A stretch of DNA of 41,864 nt from positions 1 to 41,864 of the forward strand of contig NZ_AUHH01000039.1 in assembly GCF_000423085.1 (NCBI RefSeq). The letters are read 5' to 3'. The DNA comes from Granulicoccus phenolivorans DSM 17626 = NBRC 107789 = JCM 15570 (GTDB lineage: Bacteria > Actinomycetota > Actinomycetes > Propionibacteriales > Propionibacteriaceae). The notes under the pieces are model-generated. The model saw only the letters and a list, made by a program, of their open reading frames with translations. It did no database searches and was not told where the DNA came from. Below, piece after piece: positions 1-6,317 of this stretch. The number at the start of each line of letters is the position of its first letter. Position 1 is the first letter of the stretch. Made by a program: the position numbers and the translations under genes.

Positions 1-258
1 GTCGCCGAGGTCGGCGCCGAGGCGGTGCTGGTCCATGATGCGCACAACCCGGACCCGGCGTACGCGTTCGCGTTGTCCCGGCTGACCGATGCCGGGGTGC
101 TGCGCCGGGCCCCGATCGGGATCTTCCGGGACGTGGACCGGCCCGCCTACGACGACCTCGCCCGCGCGCAGGTCCGTGCCGCCCAGGGCGAGACCCCGGT
201 CACCGATGCCGACCTCCAGGCCCTGATCAACGGCAACGACACCTGGACGCTCGGCTGA
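1..258 (+). CDS. korB: 2-oxoacid:ferredoxin oxidoreductase beta subunit, C-terminal end (partial)
   Basis: The gene enters from outside the window and only its last 85 codons are present, in frame from base 1 to the TGA at 256-258. The C-terminal text (HDAHNPDPAYAFALSRL, then PIGIFRDVDRPAYDDL and the ending NDTWTLG) is what I know from the beta subunit of actinobacterial 2-oxoglutarate:ferredoxin oxidoreductases. This subunit normally carries the thiamine diphosphate and an Fe-S cluster and works with KorA to make succinyl-CoA and reduced ferredoxin. The TPP-binding part lies upstream and cannot be checked. The family call rests on this tail only; the choice between 2-oxoglutarate and another 2-oxoacid is inference. 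Confidence 0.8.
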   Translation, partial: VAEVGAEAVLVHDAHNPDPAYAFALSRLTDAGVLRRAPIGIFRDVDRPAYDDLARAQVRAAQGETPVTDADLQALINGNDTWTLG

Positions 259-273
259 CCCGCTGAGGCTGGG

Positions 274-279
274 TATCCT
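274..279 (+). promoter_or_regulatory. -10 element upstream of the Pro-rich membrane protein
   Basis: TATCCT fits the actinobacterial TANNNT -10 consensus and lies just after the korB stop, 26 bases upstream of the ATG at 306. No convincing -35 is seen. It suggests that the next gene has its own promoter. Confidence 0.35.
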
Positions 280-305
280 GAGGGCACATTGAGGGAGGTG
301 TGCAG

Positions 306-1595
306 ATGCAGGGTGCCCAGCCGGGTCCACCGGGCGCCCGGGGCCCCGGCCCCGTTCCGCCCGCGGATCCGGGTGACGACGCGACGATGATCGCCCCGCC
401 GGGCCAGAACCGGTGGAAGCCGGTCAACACCCCCGAGATCACCACTGTCTCCCGCCCCCGGCAGCCCTTCGTCCCGGCTGCCCCGCCTCCGTTCGCGCCG
501 CCGGGATCGTTTGCGCCGCCGGCGTACGCAGCGGGACAGCCCGGCCCGGGCCCGCAACCGGGACAGCCCCTCGGAGCACCACCCGGGCAGGGGTCCGGTC
601 CCCGGGCCGCACCGCCGGCCCCGGGTCGCCGCCGGCGTACCGACCAACGACTGCTGACCGTGGTCCTGGTCCTCGGGGTCACCGTGCTGGTCGCGGGTCT
701 GGGCACCGCCGCCCTGCTGCTGCTCCAGGGTGGTCCCCCCGGGGCCGGCACCGCCCGGGCCCGGGCCGTGGTCGAGGACTACCTGGCCGCGCTCGGCAAC
801 GCCGACGCCGATGCCGCGCTCGCCCTGCTCTCCGAGCCACCGGCCGATCGGACCTTCCTCACCCGTCCGGTCCTGGAGGCCTCCGGTGCGCTGGCGCCGC
901 TGACCGACGTGCAGGTGGGGACGCCCACCGCCGACAACGAGGTGCCGGTCAGCTACCGGCTGGGCCCGCAGCAGGTGGCGACCTCCTATTCGGTGCAGCA
1001 GGGACCCGACGGCGCCTGGAAGGTGACCGACGGGCTGGCGAGCGCTCAGGTGATCCGGCCGAAGGTGCCGGTCCGGTTGAACGGGGTCGAACTCCACGAC
1101 GGCACCGTCGAGATCTTCCCCGGCAGCTACCAACTGTCCACCGGGCTGCCCTATCTCGCCTACACCGAGGACACCTTCACCGTCACCGATCCGGCTGCCA
1201 GTGCCCAGGTCACCCCCCGCGCCGCGTTGACCGCCGAGGGGCGGGCCGCGTTCCTGCGGGCCACCCGGACCGCCCTGACCAAGTGCCTGGCCCAGCAGGC
1301 GATGGCCCCGGCCGGCTGCCCGCAGAGCGCGGCACTGCCGGCGGGCAACACCCCGCAGCCGGAGACCATCGAATGGAAGCTGGCCAAAGAACCCGACTGG
1401 GAGAGCCTGCAGCCCGAACTCTCGGTCGCCGATGAGTCCCGTGCCGAAGTCAGCCTGCCGCTGGAACTGACCATCTCGCTGAAGGTCGACACCGGCCGGG
1501 GGATCGCCACCATCGACCGGACCCCGCTGAACCTCACCGCCAAGGTGCGCGCCCCGATGACCCAGGAGACCGTGCAGGTGGCCTTCACCAAGTAG
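306..1595 (+). CDS. Pro-rich, single-pass membrane protein with extracytoplasmic domain, function unknown
   Basis: I do not recognise a characterised family. The first 110 or so residues are rich in Pro, Gly and Ala and look disordered. An arginine-rich stretch (GRRRRTD) precedes one hydrophobic helix at about residues 114-139, which implies a cytoplasmic N terminus and an outside C terminus. The outer part begins with a helical segment (ARAVVEDYLAALGNADADAALALL) typical of NTF2-like/DUF4878 lipoprotein-type domains, followed by about 230 residues with two cysteines 13 residues apart that could form a disulfide. I chose ATG 306 over the in-frame GTG at 300 because GAGGGAGG at 291-298 gives normal ribosome-binding spacing only to 306. 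A scaffolding or envelope role is speculation. Confidence 0.75.
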   Translation: MQGAQPGPPGARGPGPVPPADPGDDATMIAPPGQNRWKPVNTPEITTVSRPRQPFVPAAPPPFAPPGSFAPPAYAAGQPGPGPQPGQPLGAPPGQGSGPRAAPPAPGRRRRTDQRLLTVVLVLGVTVLVAGLGTAALLLLQGGPPGAGTARARAVVEDYLAALGNADADAALALLSEPPADRTFLTRPVLEASGALAPLTDVQVGTPTADNEVPVSYRLGPQQVATSYSVQQGPDGAWKVTDGLASAQVIRPKVPVRLNGVELHDGTVEIFPGSYQLSTGLPYLAYTEDTFTVTDPAASAQVTPRAALTAEGRAAFLRATRTALTKCLAQQAMAPAGCPQSAALPAGNTPQPETIEWKLAKEPDWESLQPELSVADESRAEVSLPLELTISLKVDTGRGIATIDRTPLNLTAKVRAPMTQETVQVAFTK

Positions 1596-1599
1596 CAAG

Positions 1600-1605
1600 T
1601 ACGCT
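1600..1605 (+). promoter_or_regulatory. -10 element, probably leaderless start of the M13 peptidase gene
   Basis: TACGCT (TANNNT) ends 6 bases before the GTG at 1612 and no Shine-Dalgarno sequence is seen, so transcription probably starts at or next to the start codon. The same arrangement recurs elsewhere in the window. Confidence 0.4.
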
Positions 1606-1611
1606 GACCGG

Positions 1612-3591
1612 GTGACTGAGGTACGCCCGGATGCGTTGAGCCGCATCGATTTCGACCAGAACGTACGCCCGCAGGACGACCTGTTCCGCCACGTCAATGG
1701 ACGTTGGCTGGCCGAGGCGACGATCCCCGACGACAAGCCCGGGATCGGTGCGTTCGTCGAACTGCGCGATCAGGCCGAGGAGGCCGTCCGGGACATCATC
1801 ACCGGCCTGGCCGCCGAGACCGACGGTTCCGGGTCCGACTCCGCCGAGCGGACCAAGATCGCCGACCTGTACGCCAGCTTCATGGACATCGACACCATCG
1901 AGGCCAAGGGACTGGACCCGCTGCGGGCCGAACTGGCCGCGATCGACGAGGTGGATTCCGCCGCGGCGCTGACCCGGCTGCTCGGCCGGCTGACCCGGCT
2001 CGGGGCGCGCAGCCTGTGGGGACTGGACGCCGACTCCGACCCCGGCGACCCGTCGCAGATGGTGATGTTCATCGGCCAGAGCGGACTGGGCCTGCCCGAT
2101 GAGGAGTACTACCGCGCCCCGGAGTTCAGCGAGATCCGCACCGAGTACGTCGCCCATGTGGAGCGTACGTTCGCGCTGGCCGGCTGGGCCGATGATGCTG
2201 CCGAGGGAGCCCGGCTGCTGTTCGAGCTGGAGGAGCGGATCGCCGCCCGGCACTGGGACAAGGTCCGGACCCGGGACATGCAGCAGATGTACAACCCGAT
2301 GACCTTCGCCGAGTTCACCGGCAGTACGCAGATTCCCTGGGCGGAGTACCTGGCCGGGGCCGAGATCCCCGCCGAGGCGCTGGGCACGGTGATCAACGCC
2401 CAGCCGAGCTTCTTCACCGAGGTCTCCCAGCTGGTCACCGAATACGACCTGCAGGCCTGGCGGTGGTGGGCCCGCTATACGTTGCTGTCCTCGTTCTCGG
2501 CGTACCTGTCCGAGGAGTTCGTCGCCGAGCGGTTCTCCTTCTACGGAACCGTGCTGAGCGGGATGCCGGCGAACCGGGACCGGTGGAAGCGCGGGGTGAG
2601 CCTGGTCGAGGGCGCGCTGGGCGAAGCGGTCGGCAAGATCTATGTCGAGCGGCACTTCCCGCCGGCGGCCAAGGCGCGCATCGACGCGTTGGTGGCGAAC
2701 CTGCTGGAGGCGTACCGCCGCTCGATCACCGACCTGGCGTGGATGGGTGCCGACACCAAACAGGAGGCGCTGAAGAAGCTCGCCGCGTTCCGTCCCAAGA
2801 TCGCCTACCCCGAGCACTGGCGGGACTACTCCAGCCTGGAGATCAGCCGGGACGATCTGGTCGGCAATGTGATCGCCGCGAACCGGTTCGAGCTGAACCG
2901 CAGCATCGCCAAGGTCGGCAAGCCGGTCGACCCGGACGAGTGGTTCATGACCCCGCAGACGGTCAATGCCTACTACCACCCGCTGCGCAACGAGATCGTC
3001 TTCCCCGCCGCGATCCTGCAGCCGCCCTTCTTCGATGCCGAGGCCGACGACGCGGTCAACTACGGCGGCATCGGCGCGGTGATCGGCCACGAGATCGGGC
3101 ACGGTTTCGATGACCAGGGCTCGCGCTGCGACGGCGAGGGCCGGCTGCGGGACTGGTGGACCGCCGCGGACCGGGCCGCGTTCGAGGAGCGGACCAGCAG
3201 CCTGATCGGCCAGTACGACGCGCTCTCCCCCGAGGGCGCCGACGGACAGCACGTCAACGGCAAGCTGACGATCGGGGAGAACATCGGCGACCTGGGCGGG
3301 CTGGCCATCGCGTACCTGGCCTGGCAGATCGCCACCGAGGGCCGTGAGGTGCCCGAGATCGACGGGCAGACCGGCCAGCAGCGACTGTTCCTCAACTGGG
3401 CCCTGGTCTGGCAGGCCAAGTTCCGCCCCGAGACGGTCAAGCAGCGGTTGGCGACCGATCCGCACTCCCCCAACGAGTTCCGCTGCAATCAGATCGTGCG
3501 GAATCTGGACGGCTTCTACCAGGCCTTCGCAGTGACCGAGACCGACCGCCTGTGGCTGCCCGCCGCCGACCGGGTGGTCATCTGGGGCTGA
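1612..3591 (+). CDS. M13 family zinc metallopeptidase (neprilysin/PepO/Zmp1-like)
   Basis: A 659-residue zinc endopeptidase with the full M13 signature. The zinc motif HEIGH is at residues 493-497, followed by GFDDQGSRCD. The third ligand is E556 in ENIGD, with the conserved D560 beside it. NAYYHP before the zinc motif matches the family's substrate-binding NAYY segment. The length matches mycobacterial Zmp1 (about 660 residues). No signal peptide or N-terminal membrane helix is visible, so it is cytoplasmic or exported by an unusual route, as discussed for Zmp1. The GTG start is supported by a -10 box 6 bases upstream. It probably cleaves short peptides. The gene sits alone between the Pro-rich membrane protein and a VOC protein, with no sign of a shared pathway. 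Confidence 0.93.
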   Translation: MTEVRPDALSRIDFDQNVRPQDDLFRHVNGRWLAEATIPDDKPGIGAFVELRDQAEEAVRDIITGLAAETDGSGSDSAERTKIADLYASFMDIDTIEAKGLDPLRAELAAIDEVDSAAALTRLLGRLTRLGARSLWGLDADSDPGDPSQMVMFIGQSGLGLPDEEYYRAPEFSEIRTEYVAHVERTFALAGWADDAAEGARLLFELEERIAARHWDKVRTRDMQQMYNPMTFAEFTGSTQIPWAEYLAGAEIPAEALGTVINAQPSFFTEVSQLVTEYDLQAWRWWARYTLLSSFSAYLSEEFVAERFSFYGTVLSGMPANRDRWKRGVSLVEGALGEAVGKIYVERHFPPAAKARIDALVANLLEAYRRSITDLAWMGADTKQEALKKLAAFRPKIAYPEHWRDYSSLEISRDDLVGNVIAANRFELNRSIAKVGKPVDPDEWFMTPQTVNAYYHPLRNEIVFPAAILQPPFFDAEADDAVNYGGIGAVIGHEIGHGFDDQGSRCDGEGRLRDWWTAADRAAFEERTSSLIGQYDALSPEGADGQHVNGKLTIGENIGDLGGLAIAYLAWQIATEGREVPEIDGQTGQQRLFLNWALVWQAKFRPETVKQRLATDPHSPNEFRCNQIVRNLDGFYQAFAVTETDRLWLPAADRVVIWG

Positions 3592-3636
3592 CAACCCCGC
3601 CACCCGACCTTCCCTCGACGACCCGAAAGGACCCCC

Positions 3637-4053
3637 ATGCCCATTCACTATTCCCACGCCACCGTCCGCTGCGCCGACGTGCAGGCCTCCGCGGCGTTCT
3701 ACCGCGACATCCTCGGCTTCGAGGTCTCCCCGCTGGCCGGCTTCGATTTCGCGATCGAGGAGGTGCGGTCGGCCGGGAACATGTTCCTGCACCTGATCCA
3801 GGTCGGGGACGGCCTCAACGGACTGCTGGGGCGCGACGGCGCGGCCATTCCCGGGCGGGCCGCGCTGGCCAGCAACCTGGAACACCTCGGCCTGAACTCC
3901 GACACCGCCGCCGAGGCGGAGCAACTGCGCGAACGCCTGGACCGGGCCGGACACCCCTACACCGAGCGGGTGCTGGAGCAGTTGGGCGTACGCCAGTTCC
4001 TGTTCGACGATCCCAGCGGGATCGAGTTGGAGATCGGCTTCCCGGTCGCCTGA
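3637..4053 (+). CDS. VOC (glyoxalase/bleomycin resistance/dioxygenase) family protein
   Basis: A 138-residue protein with one pair of the beta-alpha-beta-beta-beta modules of the vicinal oxygen chelate superfamily. The start HYSHATVRCADVQASAAFYRDILGF and the end VRQFLFDDPSGIELEIGFPV are typical of single-domain VOC proteins. Candidate metal ligands are the N-terminal His residues and the Glu of the IELE strand. The substrate cannot be read from the sequence; lyase, dioxygenase and binding-protein roles are all possible. AAAGGA about 8 bases upstream of ATG 3637 gives a normal ribosome-binding site. It follows the M13 gene after 45 bases and could be co-transcribed with it. Confidence 0.85.
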   Translation: MPIHYSHATVRCADVQASAAFYRDILGFEVSPLAGFDFAIEEVRSAGNMFLHLIQVGDGLNGLLGRDGAAIPGRAALASNLEHLGLNSDTAAEAEQLRERLDRAGHPYTERVLEQLGVRQFLFDDPSGIELEIGFPVA

Positions 4054-4079
4054 CGACTCACCCGAGCCGCCGGGCGAAC

Positions 4080-4085
4080 TAGACT
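4080..4085 (+). promoter_or_regulatory. -10 element, probably leaderless start of the antitoxin gene
   Basis: TAGACT lies 6 bases before ATG 4092, and no Shine-Dalgarno sequence separates the two. This is the same layout as upstream of 1612 and 5748. Confidence 0.45.
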
Positions 4086-4091
4086 CTTCTC

Positions 4092-4346
4092 ATGTCCATG
4101 AACGTCGGCGATGTCGAACGAGCACTTCTGGCCCTGAATCCACAAGAGCGTGCCGGCGTCATTCATCGTGCGCTCCGAAGCCTTGATCCCGAGCCGACTG
4201 AGGTGGACCAGGACAGTGTCGATGCGATGTGGCTGAGTGAACTCCGGCAACGCATGGATGACGTCGAGAACGGCGCCGTGGAACTGCTCGACGTCGACGA
4301 GTCCCACGCCCGACTGCGTGCTGAACTGGCCGATCGGCGCAAGTGA
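4092..4346 (+). CDS. addiction module antitoxin component (TIGR02574-like)
   Basis: An acidic 84-residue protein. The text (ALLALNPQERAGVIHRALRSL at residues 11-31, then DAMWLSELRQRMDDVENGAVELLDVDE) matches the small putative addiction-module component family that is normally encoded just upstream of a RelE/ParE-type toxin. Such proteins bind and neutralise the toxin and often repress the operon. The GTG of the toxin overlaps the antitoxin stop (GTGA, 4343-4346), as expected for a translationally coupled pair. The antitoxin is intact while its partner is frameshifted. Function is inferred from family and context. Confidence 0.8.
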   Translation: MSMNVGDVERALLALNPQERAGVIHRALRSLDPEPTEVDQDSVDAMWLSELRQRMDDVENGAVELLDVDESHARLRAELADRRK

Positions 4347-4662
4347 GCCTGAGTAGGCGCGAGCACCCGGCGGCGCGTGCCGAACTCCGGGCTGCCGCCT
4401 TCTGGTACGAGGACCAGAATCCCGGACTTGGCGACGACCTCTACGACGCTGTCGACCAGGCTCTCCGGCGAATTCAGGATCACCCTCATTCGGCCCGTCC
4501 GGTCTCCGGCTGGAGGAGCATTCCGGTGGTACGGAGCATGCCGTGCCGGTGTTTCCATACCGAGTTCTGTATTACCTGGCTGACGACAACCTGGTGGTCC
4601 TCGCCTACGCTCATCACCGCCGAAGGCCCGGCTACTGGCGGACCCGCATGCTTCCCGACTGA
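4343..4662 (+). pseudogene. RelE/ParE-family toxin with a -1 frameshift
   Basis: From GTG 4343 the frame reads a normal RelE/ParE start (HPAARAELRAAAFWYEDQNP, then GDDLYDAVDQALRRI) up to about residue 66. The family's C-terminal part (VFPYRVLYYLADDNLVVLAYA, ending RRRPGYWRTRMLPD) continues in another frame to the TGA at 4660-4662. The join is near 4540-4548, where one missing base (probably a G, turning CCGGTG into CCGTG) restores a continuous protein of about 106 residues. Read straight through without correction, the original frame runs deep into the neighbouring hydrolase gene as nonsense. The RelE/ParE toxins are mRNA-cleaving or gyrase-poisoning proteins; which applies here is unclear. 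A sequencing error is possible. Confidence 0.75.
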
Positions 4663-4663
4663 C

Positions 4664-5677
4664 TCACCCGTGCCGCCGGGCGAAGGCGAGGATCCGGGCG
4701 TCGAGTTCGTCGGCGTACTCGCCGTGGACCGCGTGCGAGCCCTCCGGCTTGATCCGGGCCTCCGCCTCCGGGAACAGCCGGCGCGCGTTCGCCAGCGCGG
4801 CGGCCGAGTCGTGCAGCGGGCTGCGACCACCGAAGACGACCAACATGGGCGCCTCGATCCGGAGCAGTTCGGCGTCGGTGAAGCGGCGCGGCGTCGGTTC
4901 GACGACCTGGTAGTCGTCGATCCCGGCGCCGATCAGTTTCGCCTCGGGCAGGTCCGGATCGATCGGGGCGCCGCCGGCGGTGTAGGCCATGAACCAGTCG
5001 GTGTACGCCGCCGGCAGCAGCGGAAACGCCGTCAGCATCGCGGCCAGCATGAAGCCGGGTTTCGGGTCGGCGAACACGAACGCCGGCTCCAGCAGGCTCA
5101 GCGTCGCAACCCGAGCCGGGTCGTGAAGCGCATAGTTGACCGCGGTCCAGCCGCCGAAGGAAACCCCGACCAGGTGGGCGCGTTCGACGCCCAGTCCGGC
5201 CAGCGTCTGGTCCAACCAGGCGGCCTGCTCGGCCTCGGTGGTGACCGGCCGGGTCGGTACCGACAGCCCGGGCTGGCCCAGCAGGTCGATCGCGATCACC
5301 GGCCGATCCGGCAGATAGTGCGGGATATTGCCCAGCCACATCGGCACGGGCGCCGAGTGACCGGGCAGCAGCACGAGTGGGTCCTGGGCGCGATAGGCCT
5401 CGTCCGCGTCCGGCCGGTCGAAGCGGTACGCCCGCACCGTCCCGAAGTCGGTCATCACGTCCCGGGTCAGGCTCGGCTCGGGCAGCAGCCGCATCGTTTC
5501 GGCGTACGTCGCCTCGAAGCGGGACCGGCTCTCGGCGGACTTCCAGTGACTCACCGGAATGCGGTCATCGGTGGCGAGCAGGATCGCCACATTCAGCCCG
5601 GTGAACAGCACCGGCACGGCCACGATCACCCCGAGACCGAGCAGGCTGCGACGGACGATCGTTCGAGTGGCAGACAT
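4664..5677 (-). CDS. membrane-anchored alpha/beta hydrolase
   Basis: A 337-residue alpha/beta-fold hydrolase. One hydrophobic helix near the N terminus (about residues 11-33) probably anchors it with the catalytic domain outside. The nucleophile elbow is GVSFGG with Ser173; the C-terminal GSHAVHGE carries the likely catalytic His, and the acid is probably the Asp of SPLHDS or nearby. I chose ATG 5677 over the upstream ATG at 5731 because AAAGGAGAGG sits just before 5677 and because the longer start would run through the operator palindromes. It converges on the broken toxin, with the two stop codons one base apart, and is divergent from a TetR gene, which very probably controls it. The substrate is unknown: ester, epoxide or haloalkane are all possible. 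Confidence 0.85.
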   Translation of the reverse strand: MSATRTIVRRSLLGLGVIVAVPVLFTGLNVAILLATDDRIPVSHWKSAESRSRFEATYAETMRLLPEPSLTRDVMTDFGTVRAYRFDRPDADEAYRAQDPLVLLPGHSAPVPMWLGNIPHYLPDRPVIAIDLLGQPGLSVPTRPVTTEAEQAAWLDQTLAGLGVERAHLVGVSFGGWTAVNYALHDPARVATLSLLEPAFVFADPKPGFMLAAMLTAFPLLPAAYTDWFMAYTAGGAPIDPDLPEAKLIGAGIDDYQVVEPTPRRFTDAELLRIEAPMLVVFGGRSPLHDSAAALANARRLFPEAEARIKPEGSHAVHGEYADELDARILAFARRHG

Positions 5678-5691
5678 GACCTCTCCTTTTG

Positions 5692-5731
5692 CGATGCAGA
5701 TGCATCGTAACAGATTGCAATGCGGTCGCAT
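5692..5731. promoter_or_regulatory. two TetR-type operator palindromes between divergent genes
   Basis: CGATGCA-GA-TGCATCG (5692-5707) is a perfect 7-bp dyad. ATGCG-GT-CGCAT (5720-5731) is a 5-bp dyad whose flanks extend the resemblance. Both fit the shared pattern CRATGCR-NN-YGCATNG, and their centres are 26 bp apart. They lie between the hydrolase start (5677) and the TetR start (5748), where a TetR repressor would control both genes. Confidence 0.65.
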
Positions 5732-5735
5732 CGGT

Positions 5736-5741
5736 TAGGCT
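5736..5741 (+). promoter_or_regulatory. -10 element of the TetR gene (leaderless)
   Basis: TAGGCT (TANNNT) lies 6 bases before GTG 5748. TTGCAA at 5715-5720 is a possible -35 with a short 15-bp spacer. The second operator dyad falls in this spacer, which would allow autorepression. Confidence 0.45.
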
Positions 5742-5747
5742 GGTCCG

Positions 5748-6317
5748 GTGCCGAGAGTCGTGGATCCTGAGCAGCGCCGCGCCGAGATCGCGTACGGGGT
5801 GATCACCGTGGCGGCCGAGCAGGGCCTGGCCGCGGTCTCCTTGCGCTCGGTCGCCGCGGCCGCCGGGGTGTCGATGGGCCGGGTCCAGCACTACTTCGCC
5901 GACAAGGACGAACTCGTCCGGCATGCCTGCCGGCTGGTGCTGACCCGGGCCCAGCAGCAGTTCGAGTCCGCTGCGGCCGAGGCCGGGCCGCGCGAAAATC
6001 TGCGGAACCTGCTGGTGATGGCCCTGCCCGCCAGTGCGTCGGCCCGGCGCGGCACGAGCGTCTGGTACGCGTTCATCGGCGCCGCGACCACCGACCCGGA
6101 CCTGGCGGCCCTGATCCGGGAGGGCTGGCAGGGCATGCAGGACACCGCGACCGACCTGGTTCGACAGGCTGCTGGGTCAGCGGTGGACGCCGTCGCGGCC
6201 GGCCATGCCCTGACCGCGTCCGCTGACGGGCTCGTGCTCCGCGTCCTGCTCGGTACGCTGACCGTCGCCGAGGCCACCGCGACCATCGATGCCGAACTCG
6301 ACCGCTGGCTCGGCTGA
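5748..6317 (+). CDS. TetR/AcrR family transcriptional regulator
   Basis: A 189-residue one-component repressor. Residues 1-50 hold the TetR helix-turn-helix: RRAEIAYGVITVAAEQGLAA, then SLRSVAAAAGVSMGRVQHYF and ADKDELVRHA, the standard helix 2-3 and post-HTH signature. The C-terminal ligand domain is divergent, as usual, so the inducer cannot be named. GTG 5748 is the only sensible start. It is divergent from the alpha/beta hydrolase with matched palindromes in the gap, so the likely job is repression of itself and the hydrolase until the hydrolase substrate or a related compound appears. The last 141 bases overlap, in convergent orientation, the non-conserved tail of the histidine kinase gene. 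Confidence 0.92.
   Translation: MPRVVDPEQRRAEIAYGVITVAAEQGLAAVSLRSVAAAAGVSMGRVQHYFADKDELVRHACRLVLTRAQQQFESAAAEAGPRENLRNLLVMALPASASARRGTSVWYAFIGAATTDPDLAALIREGWQGMQDTATDLVRQAAGSAVDAVAAGHALTASADGLVLRVLLGTLTVAEATATIDAELDRWLG

Noticed and set aside
147-1736. Long open frames on the minus strand opposite the Pro-rich protein and M13 peptidase
   Set aside because: They are antisense shadows caused by high GC. They lack family motifs and ribosome sites, and overlap genes with strong evidence.
4540-4548. Programmed frameshift in the toxin gene
   Set aside because: No slippery heptamer or downstream pseudoknot is evident, and a single missing base explains the break more simply.
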